A stretch of 64,000 nt of DNA from an uncultured Bacteroidales bacterium (GTDB lineage: Bacteria; Bacteroidota; Bacteroidia; Bacteroidales; P3): the NCBI GenBank assembly GCA_949291555.1, contig CASEWE010000005.1, positions 62,001 to 126,000 on the forward strand, read 5' to 3'. Made by a program: the position numbers and the translations under genes. Below, piece after piece: positions 16,534-27,224 of the stretch. Under the pieces are notes generated by a model. That model was not told the DNA's origin, did no database searches, and was given only the letters and a program-made list of their open reading frames with translations. Each line of letters starts with the position of its first letter. Position 1 is the first letter of the stretch.

Positions 16534-19077
16534 TCATGCCTCGGAATCGGCCGAAGCCTGGCCTGCGGGATCATCGCCCGCTTCGAAATTGCCGGATGCG
16601 TTGCCATCTTCTTCCTCGTCCATGCCTTCTTCCATCGCCACCTTGGCCACCGAGGCAATGAAATCCTTGCCTTTCAAATCGATCAGCTTCACCCCTTGCG
16701 TGGCTCGGCCAAGCACCCGCAAGTCTTTCACGGCCATGCGGAGAATGATTCCCGACTTGTTGATAATCATCAAGTCGTCGGCATCGGAAACCTCCTTGAT
16801 GGCAATCAGGGGCCCCGTCTTCTCGGTTATCTGGAGCGTCTTCACGCCCTTGCCTCCCCGGTTCGTCTCCCTGTATTCTTCAAAAGGAGAACGCTTCCCG
16901 AACCCTTTTTCCGAAACCACCAGCACGTCGCTGTAAGGCGGATCCATGCAAATCATGCCTACCACCTCGTCGTCTTCCCCGGCAAGGGCGACCCCGCGCA
17001 CGCCCGATGCCCCGCGCCCCATGGGCCGCACTTTCTCTTCCGGGAAGCGGATCGCCTTCCCCGACCGCAAAGCCATCATGATAACCGAGGAACCCGAAGT
17101 AAGCCGGGCCTCCAGCAGCTGATCCCCCTCGCGGACGGTAATCGCGAGAATGCCATTCTGGCGCGGACGGGAATAGGCCTCCAACGAGGTCTTCTTGATG
17201 ATCCCCTTCTTGGTGCACAAGACAATGTAGTTTCCATTGACGTAATCGGCATCCTTGAGGCTCTTCACGTTGATGCAAGCCATGACCTTGTCGTCGGCCG
17301 CGATATTGATCACGTTCTGCATGGCCCGGCCTTTCGATTGCCGGGAACCTTCCGGTATGTCGAACACCCGTAGCCAGAAGCACTTGCCCTGCTCGGTAAA
17401 AAACAACATGTAGTTGTGCATGGAGGCTACGAAAAGGTGCTCCACGAAATCCTCGGTACGCACATCGGAACCTTTCATGCCTTTTCCTCCCCGGTTCTGG
17501 CGCCGGTATTCGGCAAGACGAGTCCGCTTGATGTACCCGAGATGCGAAATCGTGATCACCATGTCCTCATCGGGAATCGTGTCTTCAATGTTGAAGTCGG
17601 CCGAATCGTAGACTATCCGCGAACGCCGTTCGTCGCCGAACTTCTCCTTCACCTCCAAGGTTTCCTGCTTTATCAGCTCCATGCGTTTGCCTTCGTCCGA
17701 AAGAAGTTCCCGGCACTCGGCTATGAACTTTTCCAGATCGGCATATTCCTTCTGGAGCTTTTCCCGCTCCAAGCCGGTAAGCTGGCCGAGCCGCATTTCC
17801 ACAATGGCTTTGGCTTGCAAGTCGCTGAACTGGAAGCGGGCCACCAGTTCCTGGCGCGCCTCCTCGATGGTCTTGGACGAACGTATCAGGGCGATGATTT
17901 CATCCAGGATGTCCAGAGCCTTCAGCAAGCCTTCCAGGATATGGGCCCGGGCTTCGGCCGCCGCCAGGCGGAACCGGGTACGACGGACAACCACCTCGTG
18001 GCGGTGATCCACGAAAGCCCGGATCATGTCCTTGAGATTCAACAAGCAAGGCTTCCCGTGATCCAATGCGATATTGTTCACGCTAAAAGAGGTCTGCAAG
18101 GAAGAAAGCTGGTAGAGCTTGTTGAGAACCACATTGGGCACGGCATCGTTACGCAGGTCGAAAACCACCCGGATCCCGTTGCGGTTCGACTCGTCGCGTA
18201 TGTCGACAATGCCCTCTATCTTCTTCTCGCTTGCCAGATCGGCTATCCGCTTCACCATCTCGGCCTTGTTCACCATGTACGGGATGGACGTCACGATAAT
18301 CTGGTTGCGTCCCGATTCGGTCGTATGGATTTCGGCTTCGCCCCGTACCACCACTTTCCCTGCTCCCGTCAGGAAGGCCTCGCGCACCCCGTCGTAACCG
18401 TAAATGACGCCTCCGGTCGGGAAATCGGGAGCCTTCACGTATTGCATCAGGTCCTCGATCGAAATATCCTTGTTGTCGATGTAAGCCGCAATCCCGTCGC
18501 AGACCTCCGAAAGGTTGTGCGGGGCCATATTGGTCGCCATCCCCACCGCTATGCCCTGCGCGCCGTTCACCAGCAGGTTGGGAATCCGGCTGGGCAGGAC
18601 AACCGGCTCCTTGCCGGAATCGTCGAAAGTGGACTGCATGTCTACCGTATCCTCGTCGATGTCTTCCATCAGGACTTCGGCTATCTTGCGCATCTTCGCC
18701 TCGGTATAACGCATGGCCGCAGGCGGGTCCTGATCGATGGAACCGAAATTTCCCTGCCCGTTCACCAAAGGATAACGCATGGACCAATCCTGGGCCATCC
18801 TGACCAAAGCCCCGTAAATGGAACTATCCCCGTGAGGGTGGTACTTCCCTAAGACTTCCCCCACGATCCTGGCCGACTTCTTGAAAGGCCCCGAAGCCGT
18901 GATCCCCGCTTCGTTCATGGCATAGAGAATCCGGCGGTGGACCGGCTTCATCCCATCCCTCACATCGGGCAAAGCCCGCGCCACGATCACCGACATGGAA
19001 TAGTCGATATAGGCGGACTTCATCTGCTTGTCTATCTCCACCGGCACGATCCTGCCATGGATCCCTGTTTCTTCCAT
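16534..19077 (-). CDS. gyrA: DNA gyrase subunit A
   Basis: 847 residues, full length. It cuts and rejoins DNA to add negative supercoils, with GyrB supplying ATP. The active-site Tyr is Tyr124 in AMRYTEAKM. The winged-helix and tower regions follow, then the C-terminal beta-pinwheel with a GyrA-box (QNRGGKG) and a second NRGGKG. The tail ends in an acidic Asp/Glu stretch. In the quinolone region the sequence is [15 protein letters not shown]. coli Ser83 maps to Ser85, but Asp87 maps to Gly89 (see findings). gyrB is not in the window. It is divergent from clpC across 295 bases. Confidence 0.97.
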   Translation of the reverse strand: MEETGIHGRIVPVEIDKQMKSAYIDYSMSVIVARALPDVRDGMKPVHRRILYAMNEAGITASGPFKKSARIVGEVLGKYHPHGDSSIYGALVRMAQDWSMRYPLVNGQGNFGSIDQDPPAAMRYTEAKMRKIAEVLMEDIDEDTVDMQSTFDDSGKEPVVLPSRIPNLLVNGAQGIAVGMATNMAPHNLSEVCDGIAAYIDNKDISIEDLMQYVKAPDFPTGGVIYGYDGVREAFLTGAGKVVVRGEAEIHTTESGRNQIIVTSIPYMVNKAEMVKRIADLASEKKIEGIVDIRDESNRNGIRVVFDLRNDAVPNVVLNKLYQLSSLQTSFSVNNIALDHGKPCLLNLKDMIRAFVDHRHEVVVRRTRFRLAAAEARAHILEGLLKALDILDEIIALIRSSKTIEEARQELVARFQFSDLQAKAIVEMRLGQLTGLEREKLQKEYADLEKFIAECRELLSDEGKRMELIKQETLEVKEKFGDERRSRIVYDSADFNIEDTIPDEDMVITISHLGYIKRTRLAEYRRQNRGGKGMKGSDVRTEDFVEHLFVASMHNYMLFFTEQGKCFWLRVFDIPEGSRQSKGRAMQNVINIAADDKVMACINVKSLKDADYVNGNYIVLCTKKGIIKKTSLEAYSRPRQNGILAITVREGDQLLEARLTSGSSVIMMALRSGKAIRFPEEKVRPMGRGASGVRGVALAGEDDEVVGMICMDPPYSDVLVVSEKGFGKRSPFEEYRETNRGGKGVKTLQITEKTGPLIAIKEVSDADDLMIINKSGIILRMAVKDLRVLGRATQGVKLIDLKGKDFIASVAKVAMEEGMDEEEDGNASGNFEAGDDPAGQASADSEA

Positions 19078-19333
19078 AAAATATAACTTACTGAAAATCC
19101 ATTATTTCCGTAAAAACGGAAAAGTGTACGAAATTACTCTTTTTTGCCTCATAAAACAAGCGTCAGAATGCGTTTTTATAAACAATTCCCGAAGCGAAAC
19201 CTTTTCTTCCGGAAAGCGCCGCCATCCGGCTCCTTCCCGTGCCGCAACGCACCGCGCGCCCCGGCTCTCCCGCAAAGGATGCGCAAGGAAAAGGCAACGG
19301 AAAGCACGCGTCCTATCGTAACCCAAAAAACCT

Positions 19334-19341
19334 TATTTTTG
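19334..19341 (+). promoter_or_regulatory. -7 element for clpC
   Basis: TATTTTTG, 31 bases before the clpC ATG. The -33 position has no clear TTTG. The rest of the 19078-19333 gap shows AT-rich sequence next to gyrA, with no gene and no recognised CIRCE or similar repeat. Confidence 0.55.
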
Positions 19342-19372
19342 TAAATTTTGCAAAAGCACCCTTTGAATAAAA

Positions 19373-22006
19373 ATGGAAATCAATATTTCTGAAAAGCTCA
19401 AATCGATACTGACCTACAGCACGGAAGAGGCCATGCGCATCGGCAACAGCTACGTTGGCGTGGAACATGTCGTGCTGGGCATGATACGCCATCAGGACAA
19501 CAAAGCCGTTGCCATCTTCCAGCATTTCGGCATGGAACCCGGCTTCCTCAAAAAACGGATCGAAGAAGCCATCCGGCCGGAAACCTCGGCCTTGGAAACG
19601 GAGAACCGCAATCCCGACCTCCACCTCCCGGTCAACCCCCAATTGGATGTCATGGTGAAAGTCATGTACTTGGAAAGCCTTCGCCTCAAGCAGGAACAAG
19701 TGGAACCCGAACACGCCCTTCTGGCCATCCTCAAAAACGAAAGCTCGCTGGCTTGCGGAATCCTGAACACGGCCGGAATCTCGTACAAGGATGTGGACGC
19801 CCTCCTGCAAGCCTCCTTGGCGCCGAGTTCCGAAATCCGGAACTCCGAAGAAGGGATCGGCATGCACGAATACGGCGAAGAACGGGAAGAAAAGGGAAAC
19901 GAACCGGCTATCCAACCGCCCAAAGCCGCCAACGGGAAAACGGAAACCCCCGTCTTGGACAACTTCGGGCGGGATCTCACCAAAGCAGCCGCCGAAAAAC
20001 TCCTCGACCCCGTAGTGGGCCGGGAAAAGGAACTGGATCGGATCATCCAGATCCTCAGCCGGAGGAAAAAGAACAACCCGATCCTCATCGGAGAGCCCGG
20101 TGTGGGGAAATCGGCCATTGCCGAAGGCCTCGCCCAGCGCATTGCCGACAACAAGGTTCCCCACCTGCTGCGGAACAAGCGGGTCGTCACGCTCGACATG
20201 GCCTCGGTCGTGGCCGGGACCAAGTACCGCGGGCAATTCGAAGAAAGGATGAAGGCCATCATCAACGAATTGCAGAAACATCCGGAAGTCATCATCTTCA
20301 TCGATGAAATCCACACCATGGTAGGCGCCGGCAACACGGCCGGCGCCCTGGATGCCTCCAACATGTTCAAACCGGCCTTGGCCCGAGGCGAAATCCAATG
20401 CATCGGCGCCACGACGCTCGACGAATTCCGCCAAAGCATCGAAAAAGACGGCGCGCTGGAACGCCGCTTCCAGAAAGTGATCGTAGAAGCCACAAGCCCG
20501 GAAGAAACGCTGGAAATCCTGCACAACATCAAAGGCCGGTACGAAGACCACCACCTGGTAAGGTACAGCGAAGAAGCCCTCAAGGCTTGCGTGGAACTGA
20601 CCGACCGGTACATCACCGACCGGGTGCTGCCCGACAAGGCCATCGACGCCTTGGACGAGGCCGGGGCGAAAGTCCATTTGACGGAATCGGGCATTCCCGC
20701 CTCGATTGCCGCTTTGGAAGAAAAGGCCGCCCGGACGCGGAAAAGCATGATGGAAGCCATCCAGAACCAGCAATTCGAAGAAGCGGCGCGCCTGCGGGAC
20801 GAAACCGGGAAAACCAACCGGGAGCTGGAAGCCGCCATGCAGGCCTGGCAAAAGGAAAAATCGGACAACCGCCAAGAAGTAAGCGTGGAAGACATCACGC
20901 AAGTGGTAGCCATGATGTCGGGCGTCCCTATCCAGAAAGTGGCCCGGAACGAAATGGAACAGCTCCTGGCCATGGAAGACGTCCTCCGGGAGAGGGTAAT
21001 CGGCCAGGACGAAGCCATCCACAAGATTGTCCGCGCCATACGCCGGAACCGAACCGGGCTGAAAGACCCGTCCCGCCCGATCGGGAGCTTCATCTTCCTC
21101 GGCCCTACCGGGGTTGGAAAGACCTATCTGGCCAAATGCCTGGCCGAATACATGTTCAACAGCGAGAACGCCCTCATCCGGATCGACATGAGCGAATACA
21201 TGGAAAAATTCGATGTATCGCGCCTCATCGGTTCCCCTCCGGGCTACGTAGGCTACGAAGACGGCGGGCAATTGACCGAGAAAGTCAGACGCAAGCCCTA
21301 TTCCATCATCCTCTTCGATGAAATCGAGAAAGCGCATCCCGACATTTTCAACCTGTTGCTCCAAGTGCTCGATGACGGCCGCCTTACCGACGGGCTGGGA
21401 CGGAAAGTGGATTTCAAGAACGCCATCATCATCATGACCTCCAACCTCGGCTCGCGGCAATTGCGCGAATTCGGCACGGGAATCGGATTCCAGACCGCGG
21501 CCAAGGAATCGGCCAAGGCCGATTTGGCCCAAAGCGTCATCGAAAAGGCGCTGAAGAAACAATTCGCGCCCGAATTCCTCAACCGCATAGACGACATCAT
21601 CGTTTTCCGGAACCTGGAGAAAGAAGATGTCTTCAAAATCATCGACACCGAGTTCGCCAAACTGGCCAAACGCATGGAAAAGACAGGAACGGAACTCGTT
21701 CTTGGCGAAACGGCCAAGGAATTCCTCATGGAAAAAGGCTGGGATCCCGACTTGGGCGCGCGCCCCTTGCGGAGAAGCATCGAACGCTACATCGAAGATG
21801 AAATTGCCCAATGGCTGCTCTCCGGCATAGATCCGTCCGGCAAGAAAATCTCGATCGAACACCGTCCGGGCGAAGACCACCTCGCGCTTTTCCTCCCGCC
21901 TGCAGCCGGAAACGAAGCGGGAACCGGGATGGAATGCCCCGAAAAGGAATTACCCGAAGAAGAAAAAGGGAATCCAGTGGAAGAAAACGTTCCCGAGACC
22001 GTTTAG
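19373..22006 (+). CDS. clpC: ATP-dependent Clp protease ATP-binding subunit ClpC
   Basis: 877 residues. An unfoldase that feeds substrates to ClpP. The N-domain repeats (about 5-145) lead to AAA1 with GEPGVGKS (Walker A) and IIFIDEIHT (Walker B). A middle region carries a UVR-like FEEAARLRDE, the M-domain that sets ClpC apart from ClpA. AAA2 has GPTGVGKT, ILFDEIEKAHPD and the sensor-2 DLGARPLRRSIER. The acidic tail is 35 residues long. It is a single gene with its own promoter; no mcsAB or ctsR is adjacent, as expected outside Firmicutes. Confidence 0.96.
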   Translation: MEINISEKLKSILTYSTEEAMRIGNSYVGVEHVVLGMIRHQDNKAVAIFQHFGMEPGFLKKRIEEAIRPETSALETENRNPDLHLPVNPQLDVMVKVMYLESLRLKQEQVEPEHALLAILKNESSLACGILNTAGISYKDVDALLQASLAPSSEIRNSEEGIGMHEYGEEREEKGNEPAIQPPKAANGKTETPVLDNFGRDLTKAAAEKLLDPVVGREKELDRIIQILSRRKKNNPILIGEPGVGKSAIAEGLAQRIADNKVPHLLRNKRVVTLDMASVVAGTKYRGQFEERMKAIINELQKHPEVIIFIDEIHTMVGAGNTAGALDASNMFKPALARGEIQCIGATTLDEFRQSIEKDGALERRFQKVIVEATSPEETLEILHNIKGRYEDHHLVRYSEEALKACVELTDRYITDRVLPDKAIDALDEAGAKVHLTESGIPASIAALEEKAARTRKSMMEAIQNQQFEEAARLRDETGKTNRELEAAMQAWQKEKSDNRQEVSVEDITQVVAMMSGVPIQKVARNEMEQLLAMEDVLRERVIGQDEAIHKIVRAIRRNRTGLKDPSRPIGSFIFLGPTGVGKTYLAKCLAEYMFNSENALIRIDMSEYMEKFDVSRLIGSPPGYVGYEDGGQLTEKVRRKPYSIILFDEIEKAHPDIFNLLLQVLDDGRLTDGLGRKVDFKNAIIIMTSNLGSRQLREFGTGIGFQTAAKESAKADLAQSVIEKALKKQFAPEFLNRIDDIIVFRNLEKEDVFKIIDTEFAKLAKRMEKTGTELVLGETAKEFLMEKGWDPDLGARPLRRSIERYIEDEIAQWLLSGIDPSGKKISIEHRPGEDHLALFLPPAAGNEAGTGMECPEKELPEEEKGNPVEENVPETV

Positions 22007-22062
22007 CTCCTCGGAAGGAGGGTTCCGGGGAAAACCGGGAAAAGCCCGGGAGAAACCCGGAT

Positions 22063-22098
22063 AAAAAAGCACGCCTCTTTTCCCGCGAAGGGGCGTGC
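22063..22098 (-). terminator. Intrinsic terminator of smpB
   Basis: GCACGCC (22069-22075) pairs with GGCGTGC (22092-22098). On the minus strand the stem is followed by TTTTTT (22063-22068). It is about 95 bases after the smpB stop. CCGGG-rich short repeats at 22022-22060 may also end clpC on the other strand. Confidence 0.75.
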
Positions 22099-22190
22099 CG
22101 GGAATGTCCGCCTCGAAGAAGGCTTCTTCCGCGTGTCCGATCCCGCCGGGGTCGAGCCGTTCGAGCCCCGAAACCTTGAAAAGAGACACC

Positions 22191-22640
22191 TTACGCGCGT
22201 TCCAGCTGACGCTTGAGATCCTTCTCTTTGATGCTTTCCCTTTTGTCGTACAGTTTTTTCCCGCGTGCCAGGGCGATGTCCATCTTGGCACGCCCGTTCT
22301 CATCGACAAAAAGACGCAAGGGAATAATGGTAAAGCCTTTTTCCTTGACTTTCGCCTGCAATTTGCGCAGTTCCCGCTTATTGAGCAACAATTTCCGCTC
22401 CCGCCGGGGTTCGTGGTTGAAAGCCGTCCCATGGCTGTATTCGGCCACATACATGTTCCGGATAAAAAGCTCCGTCCCCGCAAACGCGCAAAAAGCCTCA
22501 TTGATGCTGGCTTTGGCCTCTCGTATCGACTTTATTTCGGTTCCCGAGAGCACGATGCCAGCCATGAAGCGGTCCACAAGGAAAAACTGGTATTCCGCTT
22601 TTTTGTTCTTGATGACGACCTCGGACTTCAAGCGAGCCAT
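22191..22640 (-). CDS. smpB: SsrA-binding protein SmpB
   Basis: 149 residues. It binds tmRNA and brings it to stalled ribosomes. Typical landmarks are VIKNKKAEYQFFLVDRFMAGIVLSGTEIKSIREAKASINEAF, the OB-fold core, and the basic C-terminal tail LARGKKLYDKRESIKEKDLKRQLE that enters the mRNA channel. Its first 13 bases overlap the end of the phosphomannomutase gene, so the two are co-transcribed. The tmRNA gene itself is not in this window. Confidence 0.95.
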   Translation of the reverse strand: MARLKSEVVIKNKKAEYQFFLVDRFMAGIVLSGTEIKSIREAKASINEAFCAFAGTELFIRNMYVAEYSHGTAFNHEPRRERKLLLNKRELRKLQAKVKEKGFTIIPLRLFVDENGRAKMDIALARGKKLYDKRESIKEKDLKRQLERA

Positions 22641-23977
22641 TTCTCAAGTATTTGCTTGGCTTGGGCCATTTTTTCATCCAAAAGCCGGGCAGACGATGCT
22701 TCCATGATCAAGCGCAGGTAAGGTTCCGTATTGGAAGGACGGACATTGAACCACCAATCCCCGAATTCAATGCGGTAACCGTCAAAATCATAAAAAGCGG
22801 CCGGGGTTTCCTGCCCGCAGAAGAACGCCCGCAAGGCTTCCATGGCCCCTTGCTTGTCTTCGATCTTGAAATTCACTTCGCCCGAATTGGCAAAGGCGGC
22901 AATCCGGCCGATGACCGATGAAACCTTCTCCCCGCGCATCTTGTACCGGGCGAAAATACCTAAAAGGAGGCTGCACGCCATCAGCCCGGAATCCGAGTAA
23001 TTGAAATCCCGGAAATAGTAATGTCCTGCCAGTTCCCCTCCGTAAATCCCGTCTATTTCCCGAAGCTTCAAAGCCGCGTAAGCCCGCCCCACGCGCCACA
23101 TTTCCATGCTCCCCCCCAATTTTTCCACATAGGCGCGCACGGCTTTCGAGGTACGGATATCCTGAAGCACCTTCCCGCGCAAACCTTTTTCCGCAAGGAA
23201 ATAATCGCCCAGGACGGCAATCATCAGGTCGGGCGATATGAAATGCGCGTTCTCGTCCACGAACATCACCCGGTCGGCATCCCCGTCGAAAATAACCCCG
23301 ATATCCGCGCCCGTATCCCGAACCAGCCGGCAAATATCCCGGATGTTTTCCGGATCCAAAGGATTCGCCTCATGATTGGGGAAGGTGCCATCCAGATCAT
23401 CATAGATATACGCCGGCTTGTCTCCCAGCAGTTCGTGCACGAAAAGGGCCGCCATGCCGTTGCTGCAATCCACGGCGATCTTCAACCGATCGGTATCCGG
23501 GCTGACCCATTGCTTTTGGAAAGCCACGTATTCGGCTTTCTTGTCGAACGCCACGGTCTTTCCTTTCCGGTTCGCCGGGAACACGATCCGTTCGGAAAGC
23601 CAGCGCTCCAATTCTCCCAGTCCCGTGTCGTAGCCTACCGGCAGGGCATTTTCCCTTGAAATTTTCAACCCGTTGTATTCCTTTGGATTATGCGAAGCCG
23701 TAATCATGACCGAAGCCTGGAAGCCGAATTCGGCCGTGGCCCAATAGACCATGGGGGTCGTGCAAATGCCCAGATCGTACACATCGGCACCGGCATCTTC
23801 CACCCCCTTGCACAAATAGGCGAAGATCTCGGGCGAGGAGGTCCGCACATCGCGCCCCACCAGAATCTTCCGCGTGTTGAGAAGCTCCGGCAGGAAAAAC
23901 CCTATCTTGTAAACATCATCCTTGTTGAAATCCCGGCCGTATACGCCCCGGATATCATACGCTTTGAATGCTCCCAT
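22628..23977 (-). CDS. manB: Phosphomannomutase/phosphoglucomutase
   Basis: 449 residues from the ATG at 23977; an upstream GTG would add nine without family support. It interconverts hexose 1- and 6-phosphates for sugar-nucleotide supply. AFKAYDIRG opens the alpha-D-phosphohexomutase fold, ITASHNPKEYNGLKI holds the catalytic phosphoserine, VIFDGDADRVMFVDE binds Mg2+, GGELAGHYYFRDF binds sugar, and RPSNTEPYLRLI binds phosphate. It probably feeds mannose 1-phosphate to the guanylyltransferase at 29.6-30.7 kb. Glucose versus mannose preference cannot be read from the sequence. Confidence 0.92.
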   Translation of the reverse strand: MGAFKAYDIRGVYGRDFNKDDVYKIGFFLPELLNTRKILVGRDVRTSSPEIFAYLCKGVEDAGADVYDLGICTTPMVYWATAEFGFQASVMITASHNPKEYNGLKISRENALPVGYDTGLGELERWLSERIVFPANRKGKTVAFDKKAEYVAFQKQWVSPDTDRLKIAVDCSNGMAALFVHELLGDKPAYIYDDLDGTFPNHEANPLDPENIRDICRLVRDTGADIGVIFDGDADRVMFVDENAHFISPDLMIAVLGDYFLAEKGLRGKVLQDIRTSKAVRAYVEKLGGSMEMWRVGRAYAALKLREIDGIYGGELAGHYYFRDFNYSDSGLMACSLLLGIFARYKMRGEKVSSVIGRIAAFANSGEVNFKIEDKQGAMEALRAFFCGQETPAAFYDFDGYRIEFGDWWFNVRPSNTEPYLRLIMEASSARLLDEKMAQAKQILEKWLA

Positions 23978-24124
23978 AACGCTCCTACAAAATTGCCAGG
24001 ACACCTCGTCCCGTTCCTGCTTGCAGCCGTTTCCCGGATCCTGCCACGATAGCCTCTCCCGGGGAACGGCTGCAATGCTTTCATCCGTGCCGAACCCGGC
24101 CGACGGGCCGAATCCGGCCGCTTT

Positions 24125-24814
24125 TCATTCGTCCGGAATCCCGTCCAACAAGCGGGGTTTCCGCTCTTTCGTACGGGATAAAGCCTGCTGGTAACGCCAT
24201 TCGGCTTTAAGCTTGTCGTTCCCGCTCAAAAGCACCTCGGGAACCTTCCATCCCTTGTATTCGGGCGGACGGGTGTAGACCGGGGGCGAAAGCAATCCAT
24301 CCTGGAAAGAATCGCTCAAGGCCGAGGTCTCATCGTTCAGGACTCCCGGTATAAGCCGCACAACCGCATCGGTAATCACCGCCGCGGCCAGCTCCCCTCC
24401 CGAAAGCACGTAGTCGCCAATAGACAATTCGCGGGTCACAAGATGCTCGCGCACCCTTTCGTCCACCCCTTTGTAATGACCGCACAACAAAATCAGGTTC
24501 CGGCACAGCGAAAGGGCATTGGCGGCCGGCTGGTCGAGAACCGGCGCATCGGGGGTCGTGAAAATCACCTCGTCGTAGTCCCTTTGCGACTTGAGGAAGG
24601 AAATGCAACGATCGATGGGCTCGATGCTCATGACCATGCCCGCCCCTCCCCCGTAAGGGTAATCATCTACCGACTTGTACTTGTTGGTGCTGTAATCGCG
24701 CAAGTTGTGCAATTCCAGCTCCAAAAGCCCTTTCTTCCTTGCCCGCAACGGAATAGAGGAAGAAAGGAAGCCCTCGAACATTTCGGGAAACAAGCTGATG
24801 ATATCGATTCTCAC
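24125..24814 (-). CDS. trmD: tRNA (guanine-N1)-methyltransferase TrmD
   Basis: 229 residues. It makes m1G37 next to the anticodon, which prevents frameshifting. The SPOUT knot signatures are all present: [30 protein letters not shown] and [15 protein letters not shown]. It begins at GTG, and GTGA overlaps the stop codon of the DUF349 gene by 4 bases, showing translational coupling. In many bacteria trmD sits with rpsP-rimM-rplS; here its only partner is the DUF349 gene. Confidence 0.96.
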   Translation of the reverse strand: MRIDIISLFPEMFEGFLSSSIPLRARKKGLLELELHNLRDYSTNKYKSVDDYPYGGGAGMVMSIEPIDRCISFLKSQRDYDEVIFTTPDAPVLDQPAANALSLCRNLILLCGHYKGVDERVREHLVTRELSIGDYVLSGGELAAAVITDAVVRLIPGVLNDETSALSDSFQDGLLSPPVYTRPPEYKGWKVPEVLLSGNDKLKAEWRYQQALSRTKERKPRLLDGIPDE

Positions 24815-27078
24815 GCAAGGTTTCCTTTTTCCGGTTCGACATCGGCCGATGCCGCTTCCTGCCCCTGTCCGGAGGACGCTTCCGTGGCTGGAGCGGCCGT
24901 CTCGGGCGATGCGGCCGAGACGGCCGCTCCCGATGTTTCTTCCCCGGCAGCCGGCGCGGTCATCCCTTCCTGCCCGGTTGCTGCAACCTGGGCCGCTTTC
25001 TTCCCGGAAGCAGAATCCTTTCCGGCTCGAACCAGCTTCAATTTGGCTTCCAGCAAAGCCAGATCCTGCTTGGCCCGCTCGATCTTCCGTTCGAATTCGC
25101 GCCGCAGCACATCCGAACTCTTGGACTGGGAGATGAATCCCATGTTATTCTCCCAAAGATTGATATCGTTCCTCAACAAGGAAATGCGGTTCTGCAAGGT
25201 CGAAACCTCCCGGCCACTCATCCGGGCGGCATCCTCTTCGGTCTGAATGCCGGCGAAGTCGCGCACGGCCCGGCTGGGCGCCTTAGGACCCAAAGCCTTG
25301 AATTTTTCATCAATAGCTGCACGAAACTCTGCATAAAGCCGGTCCTTGTCCTTGAGCGGCACATGCCCGATTTCCGTCCAGCGGCGTTGCAAATCCTTGA
25401 CGGCTGCCATCAGGGATTCCTTGCCCTCCACCACGATTTGGCGAGCCTCTTCCACCAAGGCTTCCTTGGCTTGCTTGTTGGCGCCTTCCTGACTGCGCAT
25501 GCCTTCGTAAAAATCGGCCTTGCGCTTGAAGAACTCGTCGCAAGCAGCGCGAAAACGCTTCCATATCTTGTCGGAAAGGCGGTAGGGAACCGGCCCTATC
25601 TCCCGCCACTGCTGCTGCAGCTTGAGCAAGTCCGCCGTGGCAGCCTTGAAGTCCTCGCGCTGCCTGGCTATGTTTTCCGCCTGCACGCACAAGTCGACTT
25701 TCAGATTGTAGTTGTTGTTCTGCTCGTCGCGCTTCTTGCGGAAAAATTCGTTCTTGGTCTCGAAAAACACATTGAGGCTGCCCCTGAAACGTTCCCAGAT
25801 AGCATCGTTGTCGCTCTGGGGAGCCCGGCCTATGCTTTTCCACAACTTCATCAGTTCTTCCACCTGGGAAGTCGCCTCGTTCCATTGCTTGAACGACTGG
25901 CGGCTCTCGGCCAGCAAGGCTTCGGCCTTTTCGCACAGGGCTTTCTTGGCCAGCAAGTTCTGCTCCATTCCGGCCTGCAGCTTCTCATAGTACTCCTTGC
26001 GCTTGCCGGCTATGGCATCGGACGCGGCTTTGAACCTTTCCCAGATTTCATCCTTCTTTTCCAATGCCACCGGCCCGATTTCCTTCCATCGGTCGTGCAG
26101 ATCGTGCAAGGCACGGGAGGCCTTGCTGATGGACTCTTCCATCAAAAGGCTCTCGGCTTTTTCGCAAAGCTGCAGCTTCTCTTCCAAGTTCTTCTTGTAG
26201 TCCAGGTCGCGCAACTCGTTGTTGATCCGGACTTTCTCAAAGAATTTCTCGACAAGGAAATGATAGCTCTGCCAAAGGTTGTTCGACTGGGCCCGGGCAA
26301 TGGGCTTTATCTCCCGCCACGTTTCGGTGAGCTTGTTGAACTCGTCGTAAGTCTGTTTCAGCGGTTTTTCGTCCTCGATCAAACGCTTGAGTTCCTCCAG
26401 CAAGGCCTGTTTTTTCCGCAGGTTTTCTTCCATCAGCCGTTCAAGTTCCTCGCGTTTCTGCTGATGGTAACCCCGTATTTTCTGGCTGACCGCCTGAAAC
26501 CTTTCCTCCAAAGCATCGGAAAAACGGAATTCGGCCTTGTTCCCGCCTCCTTCCAGGAACTTGTCCAAAGCGGCTTTCTTCTCGACCCCGGTCTTTTCCT
26601 TGTACTTTATCCGCAACAAGGCTACCATGTTCTTGGATTCTTCCAGTTCCCGGGCCGCATACAAGGCTTCGAGACGTTCCACGACCCCTTGGCGATCCAA
26701 CGTGGAAAGTTCCTGAACCTCTTCCTCGGTGAGTTCTTTGGATTTTGGAGCGTTGGAAACCGACTCCACATCGGAATGAGACTCTTCTTCCGCCTTCACT
26801 TCCGCTTCTTCCTGCGCTTCTTCCCGCTGTTTGGCCGCTATCTGCTCCAACTGGTTCAGATCCACCTTGCCTTCTTTTCCCGCAACAGCAGGCTCTGCCT
26901 GCCGTACTGCCTCAGGCTGGTTTTCCTGTCCTTGGCCAGGAGTCTCCCCGGCTGTTTCCTCGGCGGGAAATTGTTCCGCGTTGGCAGTACTTTCCTGCCC
27001 GGCCGCATCCACGGACGCCTCGGCCCCCGGCTCCAGCGCCTTCTCCATGGCTTCTTGCTCGAATTTTTCTTCGTTCAT
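24811..27078 (-). CDS. Multi-repeat DUF349 coiled-coil protein
   Basis: 755 residues, very charged. A Glu/Ala-rich disordered head (1-125) precedes about five DUF349 repeats of roughly 75 residues, each with a W..IGP-type core: [77 protein letters not shown] and [20 protein letters not shown]. An Ala/Pro/Glu tail follows. DUF349 repeats form long helical rods; their role is not established. Coupling to trmD (4-base overlap) is the only functional hint. The frame is intact and soluble. Confidence 0.85.
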   Translation of the reverse strand: MNEEKFEQEAMEKALEPGAEASVDAAGQESTANAEQFPAEETAGETPGQGQENQPEAVRQAEPAVAGKEGKVDLNQLEQIAAKQREEAQEEAEVKAEEESHSDVESVSNAPKSKELTEEEVQELSTLDRQGVVERLEALYAARELEESKNMVALLRIKYKEKTGVEKKAALDKFLEGGGNKAEFRFSDALEERFQAVSQKIRGYHQQKREELERLMEENLRKKQALLEELKRLIEDEKPLKQTYDEFNKLTETWREIKPIARAQSNNLWQSYHFLVEKFFEKVRINNELRDLDYKKNLEEKLQLCEKAESLLMEESISKASRALHDLHDRWKEIGPVALEKKDEIWERFKAASDAIAGKRKEYYEKLQAGMEQNLLAKKALCEKAEALLAESRQSFKQWNEATSQVEELMKLWKSIGRAPQSDNDAIWERFRGSLNVFFETKNEFFRKKRDEQNNNYNLKVDLCVQAENIARQREDFKAATADLLKLQQQWREIGPVPYRLSDKIWKRFRAACDEFFKRKADFYEGMRSQEGANKQAKEALVEEARQIVVEGKESLMAAVKDLQRRWTEIGHVPLKDKDRLYAEFRAAIDEKFKALGPKAPSRAVRDFAGIQTEEDAARMSGREVSTLQNRISLLRNDINLWENNMGFISQSKSSDVLRREFERKIERAKQDLALLEAKLKLVRAGKDSASGKKAAQVAATGQEGMTAPAAGEETSGAAVSAASPETAAPATEASSGQGQEAASADVEPEKGNLA

Positions 27079-27224
27079 ACCCTGAAAAAAATTAGTACAT
27101 CGGCCTAAAGCCTCCGTCTGGTATAGAATCTTTGTCTAATCGATGAACCCGCCCGCAGGCAAGGATGCCCGCCTTTCCCCGCTAAGGAAACCTGCATCCT
27201 TGCCTTGCGGACCCGCATCCGCTG

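Noticed and set aside
19313-21880. 855-codon open frame antisense to clpC
   Set aside because: It mirrors the clpC codons. High-GC coding DNA often leaves long stop-free antisense frames; the translation is Phe/Gly/Val-rich with no family pattern and clpC is certain.
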